A DNA stretch of 64,000 nt from Bacteroidia bacterium. GTDB lineage: Bacteria; Bacteroidota; Bacteroidia; Palsa-965. The stretch's first letter is position 1; the number at the start of each line of letters is the position of its first letter. Under the pieces are notes generated by a model, which was not told the origin of the DNA, did no database searches, and worked only from the letters and a program-made list of their open reading frames with translations. Location: the NCBI GenBank assembly GCA_025454955.1, contig JALONL010000010.1, positions 1-64,000 of the forward strand. The letters are read 5' to 3'. Of the stretch, positions 50,241 to 60,901 are shown in pieces. The position numbers were made by a program, and so were the translations under genes.

Positions 50241-50291
50241 TTGTCATCAGATATAATGATGCTTTCAAATGTGATGTAAAATATGATTGGC

Positions 50292-52397
50292 TCACATTTG
50301 GTTTGATTGGTCATACAGATTTTCCAACTCTCTTTGTTTTTCTAAGATTGCTTTCTGGTTTATTAGCCGGGTAAAAATAAATACTCCAATTGGCCAAAGT
50401 CCAGCTATAGGTGCATAAAGTAATGTTCTTAATGTGGTTTTTTGGGTTTCACTCTCTGAATTATCAATGATGCTAACTAATTTGTACGCGTAATTATAAT
50501 CCCATTCTTTACAGCACAGTTGAAATACCGTAAATAAGATAATCAGTACTGCTAATATAATTAGATACTTTGCCGGATTTTTCCATCTAGCTAATCCCTC
50601 TCTCACAGTTTTATTTTTTAATTCATTTCGAAGTTTCAAGACTTCCCTTTCTTTATTTGCTAATTGTGAGTCTTTTTCAGAATTAGATTCTAATAAGTTG
50701 TCTATTTTCTTTTCAGAATATTGCTTATGTGAGTCAAATTTTAATTCTAAATTCTGTTGTTTTTTTGTAATTTCTTCTATTTGTTTTTCAAGTTCATTTT
50801 TGACAAAATTTCTTGTTCTTTCAAGTAATTCTTCTTCTTTGATTCCGTTTTCAAGTATTCCTTCAAATTTGCGTTGCACCATTGTTTGCGCCAGAAATAA
50901 TTGTTGGTCAAAGTTTGCGGTCATCTCACTAATTCCTTTAAGAATAATGTGGATTTTTTCACTATCAATTTGAGTTTCACTATTTGGTAAATTCAAGAAA
51001 CTTACAAAACTTTTATAGTCATCAGTTGTTCTGTTGATATAGCGAAGCAGAATACTAAGCCATTGGCTCGGAAGAATTACTATTGGAGTAACCGTACTTC
51101 TATTATAATCCCATCTTCTTAATGATTGATCTGTAGAGATAAAAAACTGTTTTGTTTCAAAAATATTTAACTCTTTGCCTTCTCGCCTGGTTTCGATCAA
51201 CAAAATATTTAGGGCATCATAATAATTTCCATTTAAATTTTGTTTAGCATTTTCTATATTCTTATGACTTGAAATACTTGAAGCAATGTCTTTTATTTTA
51301 TTACTTATTTTTTCTTCTTTTTCATCAAAAGGAATTCTATAGTCTATTCTAGCATGAAAATTAGATTTGAATTTTTCATAAAGCCAAAAAATATGAGATT
51401 CAAAAAGGTCTACACTGTGATTTGCAAGCCCAATTCTCCATTTATAATAAAAATCATAGATGTCTGATAAACTCTTGAAATATTTCTGGTTAAACACCTC
51501 GGGGCTAATAGGCCGATTCAGAGGATTCTTTTTAATTTTATCAATATAAAATGCGATCGAGTCTTTAAGCTCTATTTCGGTAAATTTTGAAACTACTATC
51601 TCAGAACCGGCTTCAATAACTTTATTTAGAAATGTTAATGTTCTTTTTTTTCGATTATCACCGTTAATACCTAATGCCCTATATATAACATTTGTATCAA
51701 GATAAAAAACTTTATTTTTCAGATTTTTAAGCTGAAGATTAGTTCCACTGCCATTGTTAGTAATCATGCAATACTCCAATGCATAACTAGCAACATCAAA
51801 AATAGCTTTGTTTTTATCATTGTTATCCCAAATTAGAAACTCGTTAATTATGTCTCTTTCAAGATTAGAATAACCTTGAGATTTAATATTTATAAGATCT
51901 TCGACTTGTTTCTTATTATCTAATAGTTTTTTGAAGCTTTCAATGTTTGAACTTAGTAACTCATATAAAAATCGGTATATAAGATCTTTAATATTTATTA
52001 GGGGCGATAAATGAGATTTTGTTTTAATGAATTCTTCTATGAAAAAATCTATTGTTTTATTACTAAGCTTAGATTCTAAATGCTGTTTTCTTTTTTCTGT
52101 TAGACAAACAATAATTTCCTCGTGGGTCATGTTCACTAAAAAGCCATCTTCTTTTTCATTTGTAATTATTGATTTGATTTCTTCTTCGGTTAAATGTAAA
52201 CTATATGATGAATCAACGAATTCTATGATTTGGTGTATATTTTGTGGTAAATTATCATTGCTTAATAATGTACATTCAATTATTTTGCGAATTATAGTTT
52301 TGGTGGAAACTTCGTAGTTGTTATCAGCATATAAAACTGTTGCAAGTCGAAATAACTGATCGTTGTCTTGTTTTATCATACTATTACTTTTGTTCAT
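50292..52397 (-). CDS. 701-aa protein with PIN-like nuclease motifs, coiled coil and C-terminal TM helices
   Basis: KVFYLDTNVIYRALG...KFTEIELKDSI...FFISTDQSLRRWDYN; coiled coil LEKQIEEITKKQQNLELKF...; TM YLIILAVLIILFTVFQ and LLYAPIAGLWPIGVFIFTRLI. Confidence 0.6.
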   Translation of the reverse strand: MNKSNSMIKQDNDQLFRLATVLYADNNYEVSTKTIIRKIIECTLLSNDNLPQNIHQIIEFVDSSYSLHLTEEEIKSIITNEKEDGFLVNMTHEEIIVCLTEKRKQHLESKLSNKTIDFFIEEFIKTKSHLSPLINIKDLIYRFLYELLSSNIESFKKLLDNKKQVEDLINIKSQGYSNLERDIINEFLIWDNNDKNKAIFDVASYALEYCMITNNGSGTNLQLKNLKNKVFYLDTNVIYRALGINGDNRKKRTLTFLNKVIEAGSEIVVSKFTEIELKDSIAFYIDKIKKNPLNRPISPEVFNQKYFKSLSDIYDFYYKWRIGLANHSVDLFESHIFWLYEKFKSNFHARIDYRIPFDEKEEKISNKIKDIASSISSHKNIENAKQNLNGNYYDALNILLIETRREGKELNIFETKQFFISTDQSLRRWDYNRSTVTPIVILPSQWLSILLRYINRTTDDYKSFVSFLNLPNSETQIDSEKIHIILKGISEMTANFDQQLFLAQTMVQRKFEGILENGIKEEELLERTRNFVKNELEKQIEEITKKQQNLELKFDSHKQYSEKKIDNLLESNSEKDSQLANKEREVLKLRNELKNKTVREGLARWKNPAKYLIILAVLIILFTVFQLCCKEWDYNYAYKLVSIIDNSESETQKTTLRTLLYAPIAGLWPIGVFIFTRLINQKAILEKQRELENLYDQSNQM

Positions 52398-52876
52398 TGG
52401 AAGTGATGAAATTGATGTGTTAAGGCTTTGAATTCTTTGTCATTATCTTTACCTATTCTATGATAGTACTTGTTGGTTAGTCAATTAATATTGCTCTTCT
52501 CTGCGCTTGATAGCTATTGTCAAATTTATACAATAATCTCATATTCTTAAGAAAAACTCTTCAGGCAGTTAAGTTTTAAAATCAATGTATATATGCTTTT
52601 TGTAATGAAAATAAAGTCAGCATTGTTTTTATATAATTTATGTAGTGTAATAAAAGGCATAAATGTTCGAGAATTATGGCGGTAGAATAGAGTTATAGTT
52701 ATACTCGGACAGTAGTTTTCTGTCCATCTATACCCCACAAAAAATCCCCCCAAACCCCCACCACTCACAAAAAACCCTATTTTTGCAAATTACCCTTACA
52801 TACAACAAATTAAATCATAACCAGACCAGCCTCCTGCGCAAGCAGCCCGGGCTGTCACAATATACCAACGCGCACT

Positions 52877-54421
52877 ATGGGATGTGGCGGATGTTCAAGC
52901 GGACGGGGTTGCAGCACGGGTACACCGGCGGGTTGCCGGAACAATGGATCGTGCGGCACGGGTGGCTGCAATAAGTTAAACGTGTTCGACTGGCTGGCCA
53001 ATATGGAGCTGCCGGGCGGACAACAGGCGTTTGAAGGGGTGGAAATCCGCTTCAAAAACAGCCGTAAGGAGTTTTTCCGCAATGTAACCGGTCACAGCCT
53101 GGCCGTGGGCGATGTGGTGGCGGTGGAGGCCTCGCCGGGGCACGATATTGGCACGGTGTCGCTTACGGGCGAACTGGTGCGTACGCAAATGGCGCGGCGC
53201 GGGGTGAAAGCCGATGTGACCGAACTCAAAAAGATTTACCGCAAAGCCAAGCCGGCCGATATTGAAAAATGGCTCGAAGCACAGGCGCTCGAAAAGCCCA
53301 CTATGGTGCGATCGCGCGTGATGGCCACGCAGCTGGGGCTGGAAATGAAAATTGGCGATGTGGAATACCAGGGCGATAAGTCGAAAGCCATTTTCTACTA
53401 CACGGCCGAAGACCGCGTGGATTTCCGCGAACTCATACGCGTAATGGCCGATGAATTCCGCATACGCATTGAAATGAAGCAGATTGGCGCACGCCAGGAA
53501 GCGGCCCGACTGGGCGGCATTGGCACCTGCGGACGCGAACTCTGCTGCTCGACCTGGCTCACCGACTTCCGCTCGGTAACCACCAGCGCGGCACGCTACC
53601 AGCAGCTTTCGCTCAATCCGCTGAAACTGGCCGGGCAATGCGGCAAACTGAAATGCTGCCTCAACTACGAGCTTGATACCTACATGGACGCGCTCAAGCA
53701 TTTCCCCGAAACGGTGGATATTGAAATCGCCAAAGGCCGCGCCCGCCACCAGAAAACCGACATTTTCAAAGGCCTGCTCTGGTACACCTTTGCCGACGAG
53801 CCCGATAAATTTATTCCCGTGCCCGTGAGCCGGGTGAAAGAAATTATTGCCCTCAACAAAAACGGCGAAAAACCCGAAATACTGGTGGAAACCGCCGCCA
53901 GCGAGCCCCGCCGCAAAGAACCCGACTTCGAAAACGTGGTAGGGCAGGACAGCCTCACCCGTTTCGACCGCTCGAAAGGCAACAACAAAAAGAAAAAGAA
54001 AAAAGGCAGCGACGACCGTCTGCCCCAGCAAAAACAGCAGCAGCCTCAGGCAAAACAGGCCGGCCCACAGCCGCAAACGCCGCCGCCGCAAGGCCAGCAG
54101 CAGCGGAAGCCGCAGCAAAACCAGCAGCGCGGCCCGCAACAGCCCCGCAAACCGCAGGAGCAGCGCGGACCCAAACCGCCACAGCAAAACCAGCCGCCGC
54201 AAAATCCGCCGCAAGGCCAGCAGCAGCGCGGCAATCAGCCCAAACCGCCGCAGCAGAACCAGCCTCCGCAGCAAAACAAGCCCGGCGGCCAGCAAAACAA
54301 CAACCGCCGCAACGACAACCGCAACAACCGCGGAAACAACAACCGCAACAACCGCGGAAACAACCTGCAGGGCCCGCCCCCGCCGCCCCCGCCCCCCTCG
54401 GCACCGCCGCCGTTTATCTGA
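52877..54421 (+). CDS. ricT: PSP1-domain protein (RicT/YaaT-like) with Gln/Pro/Asn-rich C-terminal tail
   Basis: GVEIRFKNSRKEFFRNVTGHSLAVGDVVAVEASPGHDIGTVSLTGELV...GGIGTCGRELCCSTWL...GQCGKLKCCLNYE. Confidence 0.9.
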   Translation: MGCGGCSSGRGCSTGTPAGCRNNGSCGTGGCNKLNVFDWLANMELPGGQQAFEGVEIRFKNSRKEFFRNVTGHSLAVGDVVAVEASPGHDIGTVSLTGELVRTQMARRGVKADVTELKKIYRKAKPADIEKWLEAQALEKPTMVRSRVMATQLGLEMKIGDVEYQGDKSKAIFYYTAEDRVDFRELIRVMADEFRIRIEMKQIGARQEAARLGGIGTCGRELCCSTWLTDFRSVTTSAARYQQLSLNPLKLAGQCGKLKCCLNYELDTYMDALKHFPETVDIEIAKGRARHQKTDIFKGLLWYTFADEPDKFIPVPVSRVKEIIALNKNGEKPEILVETAASEPRRKEPDFENVVGQDSLTRFDRSKGNNKKKKKKGSDDRLPQQKQQQPQAKQAGPQPQTPPPQGQQQRKPQQNQQRGPQQPRKPQEQRGPKPPQQNQPPQNPPQGQQQRGNQPKPPQQNQPPQQNKPGGQQNNNRRNDNRNNRGNNNRNNRGNNLQGPPPPPPPPSAPPPFI

Positions 54422-54429
54422 TGCGCACC

Positions 54430-54906
54430 ATGAAACCCGCATACCTCTTTACCGCCGCGTGTGCCCTGCTGCTGCTTGTGCTGGCCGGGTGCGACAGCGC
54501 ACGCCTGTTTGAAGAAAACCGCGAAATGGAAAACAGCACCTGGAACATGAACCAGAAGCTGAAATTCGATTTCGACATTGCCGATACGCAAACGCCCTAC
54601 AACCTCTACTTCAACCTGCGCCATACCGACGATTATCCCTTCTCCAACATCTACGTGTTTTTCCACACCACCATGCCCGGCGGCCAGATAAGCACCGATA
54701 CCGTGGAGTTTCAATTGGCCAATCCGCAAACCGGCGCCTGGCTGGGCAAAGGCCAGGGCGAACTGCACGACTGCCAGATGCGTTTCCGGTCGGGCATGAA
54801 ATTTCCCAAAGCCGGGCGCTACAGCCTCGAAATAGAACAGGCCATGCGCACCGAAAACCTCGACGGAATTAAAGATGCCGGTTTCCGCATTGAGCGGGCC
54901 GAGTAA
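54430..54906 (+). CDS. gldH: Gliding motility lipoprotein GldH
   Basis: lipobox VLAGCDSARLFEENREMENSTWNMNQKLKFDFDI; position after ricT. Confidence 0.85.
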   Translation: MKPAYLFTAACALLLLVLAGCDSARLFEENREMENSTWNMNQKLKFDFDIADTQTPYNLYFNLRHTDDYPFSNIYVFFHTTMPGGQISTDTVEFQLANPQTGAWLGKGQGELHDCQMRFRSGMKFPKAGRYSLEIEQAMRTENLDGIKDAGFRIERAE

Positions 54907-54963
54907 GGAATTTCTTTTTAGCCTGTAGGGCTGATTTCTGAACCTGTTTGTTAACTTTGGGTT

Positions 54964-55902
54964 ATGCCCGCATTTCGTACCCTGCTTTTCCTGTGTGCCA
55001 TAATTTTCTGCTGTTCCACCTGCAAGGAAGATATTCCTGCATTTGAAGGAAAAACAAAGCGCGTAATTATTATCCTGGTCGATGGCCCGCGCTGGAGCGA
55101 AACCTGGGGCGACAGTTTGCGCCAATACATTCCCTACCGCACACTCATGGCGCAGCAGGGCGTGCTGCTTACCAATTTCCGCAACGAAGGCTATACATAC
55201 ACCAACGCCGGACACACGGCCATAATAAACGGCGGGCACTGGCCCATAAACAACAGCGGACAGGAACTTCCACCCGTGCCGGGACTTTTTCAGTATTACC
55301 GCAAAACATTTTCGGCACCGGCCGATAAAGTGTGGTTGGTGGCCTCGAAAGACAAACTGCACGTTCTTGCCGATTGTCAGGATCCCGCCTGGCAGGGCCG
55401 CTATGCTCCGAGCATGGATGTGGGCAACAACGGCGCAGGCACCGGCTACCGGCACGATTCCATAACTCACGCCCGCGCACTCGACGTGCTGCGCACCCAT
55501 CATCCCGACCTGATGATGATAAGCTACCGCGAACCCGATTACACCGGCCACACCAACAACTGGACAAACTACCTGGCGCAGGTGCGCATTACCGACCAGT
55601 ACGTGTGGCAAATATGGCAGGCCATACAAAACGATCCGTACTATGCCGGCAACACGGCAATATTTGTAACCAACGATCATGGCCGCCACCTCGACGGGGT
55701 AAGCAGCGGCTTTGGCGGGCACGGCGATTCGTGCGAGGGTTGCCGCAAAATAGAACTCCTCGCCATTGGTCCCGATTTTAAAACCGGTGTCGAACTCAAC
55801 ACCTTCGGCGACCAGCGCGATCTTTGCCGCACCTCGGCCTATTTGCTGGGTATGCCCATGCCCACCGCGCAGGGCAAAGTAATGAATGTGCTTTTTAAGT
55901 AA
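54964..55902 (+). CDS. Alkaline phosphatase/sulfatase-superfamily lipoprotein
   Basis: RVIIILVDGPRWSETWGD...NAGHTAI...FVTNDHGRHLDG..GFGGHGDSC metal-binding motifs. Confidence 0.75.
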   Translation: MPAFRTLLFLCAIIFCCSTCKEDIPAFEGKTKRVIIILVDGPRWSETWGDSLRQYIPYRTLMAQQGVLLTNFRNEGYTYTNAGHTAIINGGHWPINNSGQELPPVPGLFQYYRKTFSAPADKVWLVASKDKLHVLADCQDPAWQGRYAPSMDVGNNGAGTGYRHDSITHARALDVLRTHHPDLMMISYREPDYTGHTNNWTNYLAQVRITDQYVWQIWQAIQNDPYYAGNTAIFVTNDHGRHLDGVSSGFGGHGDSCEGCRKIELLAIGPDFKTGVELNTFGDQRDLCRTSAYLLGMPMPTAQGKVMNVLFK

Positions 55903-56084
55903 GCGGCGGTTTCCTTTTTATTTCATTCAAATGCGTTCTGCCAGAAGAATTTTTTTGGCGGGAAGGTGATTTCTTACCCAAAGTCAATGCACGGCTTTTT
56001 GTGCCGGAATAATTTTGCTGCATCAAATTGTGGCAAAATGAAGCGCACACATAAACAGGAAATCATAATTAATATTTAAAAGGA

Positions 56085-57023
56085 ATGAATAACCAATTGA
56101 TGAAGGCGGTAATATGTACGGCTTACGGAACACCTGATGTATTGAAAATTGTTCACACCAATAAACCCGTGGTAAAGTCCGGCCAAATACGGGTAAAGAT
56201 TATGTCCACCGCCGTAAACTCGGGCGATGTGCGTGTGCGGTCACTCAATGTAAACTGGTGGCAGCGTATTCTTATGCGTGTATTAATTGGGTTTACCAAA
56301 CCCCGCAAAGCAATTTTGGGTACGGTGTATGCCGGAGTGGTGGAGGCTGTGGGCGAAAAGGTAAACGGCTTTGCCGCAGGCGATGAAGTGTTTGGTTTAA
56401 CCGGCTTTAATTTTGGCACCTGTTCCGAATATATTGCTGTAAATGCCGCAGGCGTTGTGCTGCACAAACCGGCAAACACCACATTCGACGAAGCGGCCGC
56501 CGTGCTTTTTGGCGGACAAACAGCCCTTTACTTTTTGCAGAAAGCGGGTTTGGATAAAGGCCGCGGAAAAAAAGTAATGATTTACGGAGCCTCGGGCGCA
56601 GTGGGCGCAGCGGCGGTGCAGGTGGCAAAATATTACGGTGCCCGCGTAACGGCAGTATGCAGCGCCGCAAACCGCGAATTGGTAAAAAGCCTCGGCGCCG
56701 ATGAGGTAATTTGCTACGACAGGGAAGATTTTACGCATACCGGAAACCGGTTCGATGTGGTGTTTGATGCGGTGGGAAAAATTACTTCGCGGCAATGCGC
56801 GGCGCTGCTTAAAACCGGAGGCGCATTTTTTACCGTGGGTGGAAACGATTATGCCCGCGAGCGGAAAGAGCAATTGGTAATACTGCGCGAAATGTGCGAA
56901 AAAGGCCGGTTAAAGGCGGTAATTGATAAAGTATTTGCAATGGACGATGTGGCCGAAGCGCACCGCTATGTGGATACGGGCAGGAAAAAAGGAAATGTGG
57001 TGCTCCGCATTGCTTCGGTGTAA
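56085..57023 (+). CDS. NAD(P)-dependent alcohol dehydrogenase/quinone oxidoreductase family
   Basis: MKAVICTAYGTPDVLKI...GDEVFGLTGFNFGTCSEYIAV...VMIYGASGAVGAAAVQVAKYYGARVTAVCSA. Confidence 0.9.
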   Translation: MNNQLMKAVICTAYGTPDVLKIVHTNKPVVKSGQIRVKIMSTAVNSGDVRVRSLNVNWWQRILMRVLIGFTKPRKAILGTVYAGVVEAVGEKVNGFAAGDEVFGLTGFNFGTCSEYIAVNAAGVVLHKPANTTFDEAAAVLFGGQTALYFLQKAGLDKGRGKKVMIYGASGAVGAAAVQVAKYYGARVTAVCSAANRELVKSLGADEVICYDREDFTHTGNRFDVVFDAVGKITSRQCAALLKTGGAFFTVGGNDYARERKEQLVILREMCEKGRLKAVIDKVFAMDDVAEAHRYVDTGRKKGNVVLRIASV

Positions 57024-57173
57024 AACCAATGAATGATTTTGGGGACGCATTGGGGTTTGGTGTGTGGCCGCTTGTACATTTGTCAGCCGGCCCGGCACAT
57101 TTGTTCGGTAACCTGCGGCATCTGCCTGCTGCGGTTTCAACCGGCCCCTGAAATTGCTTACTTTTGAACCGCT

Positions 57174-59462
57174 ATGGCCAAAAAAACCGATGCCGGTTCA
57201 TCCGATAAAAAAGGGGCTAATCCGCACCGCCGCATGTTGCGCTGGTTCTGGATTATTTTCCTGAGTCCGTTTGCAGCGTTGTTTCTGCTCATCATAGGGC
57301 TTATTCTCTTTTCCGACCTTCCCGATGTGGAGGAATTGCAAAACCCCGAAAGCAATCAGGCCACGGTAATTCTGTCGTCTGACGGGAGCGAGGTGGGCCG
57401 CTTTTATGCCGAAAACCGCGTAAACATCCATTACAACGAAATCGACAAGGATGTAATCAATGCGCTCATTGCCACCGAAGATGTGCGCTTTGAAGAGCAT
57501 TCGGGTATCGACAAGCGCAGCCTGGGGCGTGTGCTTTTTAAATCGCTTCTCGGCGGCAGCCGCAAATCGGGCGGTGGTTCCACCATTACGCAGCAGCTTG
57601 CCAAAATGCAGTTTCACAAAGCCGATTATTCGAGCGCGGTGAAACGCGGCCTGCAGAAATTTAAAGAATGGATTATTGCCGTGCGCCTCGAACGGCTTTA
57701 CACCAAAGAAGAAATCCTCACCCTTTACCTCAACAAATTCGATTACACCTACAACGCCGTAGGCATTAAATCGGCCGCCAAAGTATATTTCAACACCACC
57801 GCCGATTCGCTTAAAATAGAAGAGGCCGCCATGCTGGTGGGCATGTGCCAGAATCCCTCGCTGTTCAATCCCATTAGCCGCCCCGATACCGCAAAATACC
57901 GCCGCAATGTGGTGCTGGCTCAAATGCGCAATGCGGGCCACATTACCGCCGCACAATACGATTCGCTTTCGAAAACTCCGCTCAAGGTATCGTTTCGCCC
58001 CGAGAGCCATAAGGAAGGCCCCGCACCGTATTTCCGCGAATACCTGCGCACTAATTTCATGAAGAAATGGTGCAAGGAACACCTGCGCCCCGACAACAAG
58101 CCCTACGACCTTTACCGCGACGGTCTGCGCATTTACACCACCATTAACCCCGCCATGCAGAAACACGCCGAAGCTGCCGTAACCGAGCACATGGCCGATT
58201 TGCAGGCACGTTTTGATAAAACGCTCAAAAAGAAAAAGAATGCCCCGTTCAGCTACCGCGTTAATCAAAAGGAGATCGACCAGATTCTGAACTCCGGCAT
58301 GAAACGCAGCGAACGTTACCGCAAACTCAAAGAGGCAAAAGCATCGGAATCTGAAATAAAAAAATCGTTTAACACGAAAATAAAAATGACCGTGTTTTCG
58401 TGGCGCGGCGATATTGATACGGTAATGACACCGATGGATTCCATACGCTACTACAAAGGCTTTCTGCAGGCCGGGTTTATGGCCATGGAACCGCAAACGG
58501 GCTACGTGCGCGCCTGGGTGGGCGGCATCAACTTCCGCCACTTCCAGTACGACCACGTAAAAGAAGGCCGCCGCCAGGTGGGTTCTACCTTCAAACCGTT
58601 TGTGTATGCGCTGGCCATTCAGGAAGGCTGGTCGCCGTGCGATCAGATTCCCAACGTGCGCACCTGCATTGACCACAACGGCCGCGAGTGGTGCCCCGAC
58701 AATTCAGACAACAAACTGAACGGACAAATGCTCACCCTGCGCAAGGCGCTGGCCAACTCGGTGAACTTTGTAACCGCGTATATCATGAAACAGTTTGGCC
58801 CGCAGGCCGTGGTGAGTTTTGCGCAAAGTGTGGGCATTACTTCGCCGCTCGATCCGGTGCCTTCGCTTTGCCTCGGCACAGCCGATATTTCGGTGTTTGA
58901 AATGGTGGGCGCAAACAGCACATTTGCCAACAAAGGCACCTGGATTGAACCCACCTTCATTACCCGCATTGAAGATAAAAACGGCAAAGTGCTCGAAGAG
59001 TTTATACCCAAAAGCCGCGAAGTACTGCGCGAAGAAAAAGCATACCTCATGATTAATCTCATGCAGGGCGTTGTACTTAGCGGTACAGCCGGACGACTTC
59101 GCGGACGCTACAAACTCACCAATGCCATAGCGGGCAAAACAGGCACCACGCAAAACAACTCCGACGGCTGGTTTATCGGCCTCACACCCGAGCTGGCGGC
59201 CGGTGCATGGGTAGGCGCCGAAGACCGCAGCGTACATTTCGATAACACCAGCGAAGGTCAGGGAGCCAGCATGGCGCTGCCCATCTGGGGTTTGTTTTTC
59301 CAGAAAGTGTATGCCGATAAAACACTTAAAGTGTCGAAAGGCGAATTCCCAAAACCCAGAGGAAAAATACATCTCGACCTCGACTGCTCGAAGTACGAAA
59401 AAGACGACGGGCCGATATTTGATCCCGGTTTCGACGATCCGCTGTTTGGCGATGATCTTTAA
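57174..59462 (+). CDS. Class A penicillin-binding protein (PBP1A)
   Basis: ATEDVRFEEHSGIDKRSLGRVLFKS...GGSTITQQLAKMQF; RRQVGSTFKPFVY; AGKTGTTQNNSDGWFIG. Confidence 0.95.
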   Translation: MAKKTDAGSSDKKGANPHRRMLRWFWIIFLSPFAALFLLIIGLILFSDLPDVEELQNPESNQATVILSSDGSEVGRFYAENRVNIHYNEIDKDVINALIATEDVRFEEHSGIDKRSLGRVLFKSLLGGSRKSGGGSTITQQLAKMQFHKADYSSAVKRGLQKFKEWIIAVRLERLYTKEEILTLYLNKFDYTYNAVGIKSAAKVYFNTTADSLKIEEAAMLVGMCQNPSLFNPISRPDTAKYRRNVVLAQMRNAGHITAAQYDSLSKTPLKVSFRPESHKEGPAPYFREYLRTNFMKKWCKEHLRPDNKPYDLYRDGLRIYTTINPAMQKHAEAAVTEHMADLQARFDKTLKKKKNAPFSYRVNQKEIDQILNSGMKRSERYRKLKEAKASESEIKKSFNTKIKMTVFSWRGDIDTVMTPMDSIRYYKGFLQAGFMAMEPQTGYVRAWVGGINFRHFQYDHVKEGRRQVGSTFKPFVYALAIQEGWSPCDQIPNVRTCIDHNGREWCPDNSDNKLNGQMLTLRKALANSVNFVTAYIMKQFGPQAVVSFAQSVGITSPLDPVPSLCLGTADISVFEMVGANSTFANKGTWIEPTFITRIEDKNGKVLEEFIPKSREVLREEKAYLMINLMQGVVLSGTAGRLRGRYKLTNAIAGKTGTTQNNSDGWFIGLTPELAAGAWVGAEDRSVHFDNTSEGQGASMALPIWGLFFQKVYADKTLKVSKGEFPKPRGKIHLDLDCSKYEKDDGPIFDPGFDDPLFGDDL

Positions 59463-59493
59463 TCAAAAGCATATCACAAGTTAATTTTACACT

Positions 59494-60204
59494 ATGAATA
59501 AAATTGTTTCCGGAGCCGACGAGGCTGTACGCGATATTGCAAACGGTGCCACCCTTATGCTGGGTGGCTTCGGGCTTTGCGGCATTCCCGAAAATTGCAT
59601 TGCCGCATTGGTGCGCAAGGGTGTAAGTGGTCTTACCTGCATTTCAAACAACGCCGGGGTCGATGATTTTGGCATTGGACTCATGCTCAAAACGCGGCAG
59701 GTGAAGAAAATGATTTCGTCGTATGTAGGCGAAAACGCCGAGTTTGAACGCCAACTGCTTACCGGCGAACTCGAAGTGGATCTGGTGCCGCAGGGCACGC
59801 TGGCCACACGCTGCATGGCCGCCAAATACGGTATGCCTGCGGTGTGGGTAAAAGCCGGTTTCGGTACCGAAGTGGCCGAAGGCAAAGAAACACGCCGTTT
59901 CGACTTTCAGGGCGAAGAAGGCAACTACCTGCTCGAACCCGCTTTCAATGCCGACTTTGCCATTGTGAAAGCCTGGAAAGGCGACCGTTTCGGCAATCTC
60001 GTATTCCGCAAAACGGCACGAAACTTTAACGACCCGATGGCCGGTGCGGCAAAAATTACCATTGCCGAAGTGGAAGAGCTGGTAGAACCCGGCGAAATTG
60101 ATCCCGACCATATTCACATACCCGGCATTTTCGTGCAGCGCATTTTCAAAGGCAGCAACTACGAAAAACGCATCGAGCAACGCACCGTTCGTAAGCGCGG
60201 TTAG
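59494..60204 (+). CDS. scoA: 3-oxoacid CoA-transferase subunit A
   Basis: [44 protein letters not shown]. Confidence 0.95.
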   Translation: MNKIVSGADEAVRDIANGATLMLGGFGLCGIPENCIAALVRKGVSGLTCISNNAGVDDFGIGLMLKTRQVKKMISSYVGENAEFERQLLTGELEVDLVPQGTLATRCMAAKYGMPAVWVKAGFGTEVAEGKETRRFDFQGEEGNYLLEPAFNADFAIVKAWKGDRFGNLVFRKTARNFNDPMAGAAKITIAEVEELVEPGEIDPDHIHIPGIFVQRIFKGSNYEKRIEQRTVRKRG

Positions 60205-60234
60205 GGAAATCATTCACTCATTCAATGTAAAGTT

Positions 60235-60894
60235 ATGTTAGACAAAAACGGTATCGCTAAACGCATTGCGCAGGAACTTCGCGACGGTTACTATGTAAAC
60301 CTCGGCATTGGCATTCCTACGCTGGTGGCCAATTATATACCTGCCGGAATAAATGTAATGCTGCAATCGGAAAACGGAATGCTGGGCATGGGTCCGTTTC
60401 CTTTCGAGGGTGATGAAGATCCCGATCTTATCAATGCCGGCAAACAAACCATTACCGAAATTCCGGGCACCGCCTATTTCGATTCGGCGCTGAGTTTCGG
60501 GATGATTCGTGCGGGCAAGGTTGACCTTACCATTTTGGGAGCCATGGAAGTGAGCGAAGACGGCGATATTGCCAACTGGAAGATTCCGAACAAAATGGTT
60601 AAGGGCATGGGCGGCGCCATGGATCTGGTGGCCGCAGCCAAAAATATTATTGTGGCCATGCAGCATGTAAACAAGGCCGGCGAATCGAAACTCCTGCCCA
60701 AATGCTCGCTGCCACTTACCGGTGTGGGCTGTGTGAAAAAGATTGTAACCGAACTTGCGGTGCTGGAAGTGGTGAAAGGAAAAGGTTTTGTGCTGCTTGA
60801 GCGCGCGCCGGGCATTTCGGTGGAGCAGGTTATCAATGCCACTGCCGGAAAACTCATCGTGGAAGGCGACATTCCCGAAATGCAGCTTAATTAA
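60235..60894 (+). CDS. scoB: 3-oxoacid CoA-transferase subunit B
   Basis: DGYYVNLGIGIPTLVANYIPAGINVMLQSENGMLGMGPFP. Confidence 0.95.
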   Translation: MLDKNGIAKRIAQELRDGYYVNLGIGIPTLVANYIPAGINVMLQSENGMLGMGPFPFEGDEDPDLINAGKQTITEIPGTAYFDSALSFGMIRAGKVDLTILGAMEVSEDGDIANWKIPNKMVKGMGGAMDLVAAAKNIIVAMQHVNKAGESKLLPKCSLPLTGVGCVKKIVTELAVLEVVKGKGFVLLERAPGISVEQVINATAGKLIVEGDIPEMQLN

Positions 60895-60901
60895 TTTCCG
60901 A

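Noticed and set aside
52976-55722. Large minus-strand ORFs opposite ricT/gldH/phosphatase genes (488 and 495 aa)
   Set aside because: Antisense to well-supported conserved genes; Leu/Arg/Gly-rich artefact of GC-rich DNA.
57198-58676. 492-aa minus-strand ORF
   Set aside because: Antisense shadow of PBP1A, no recognisable domain.
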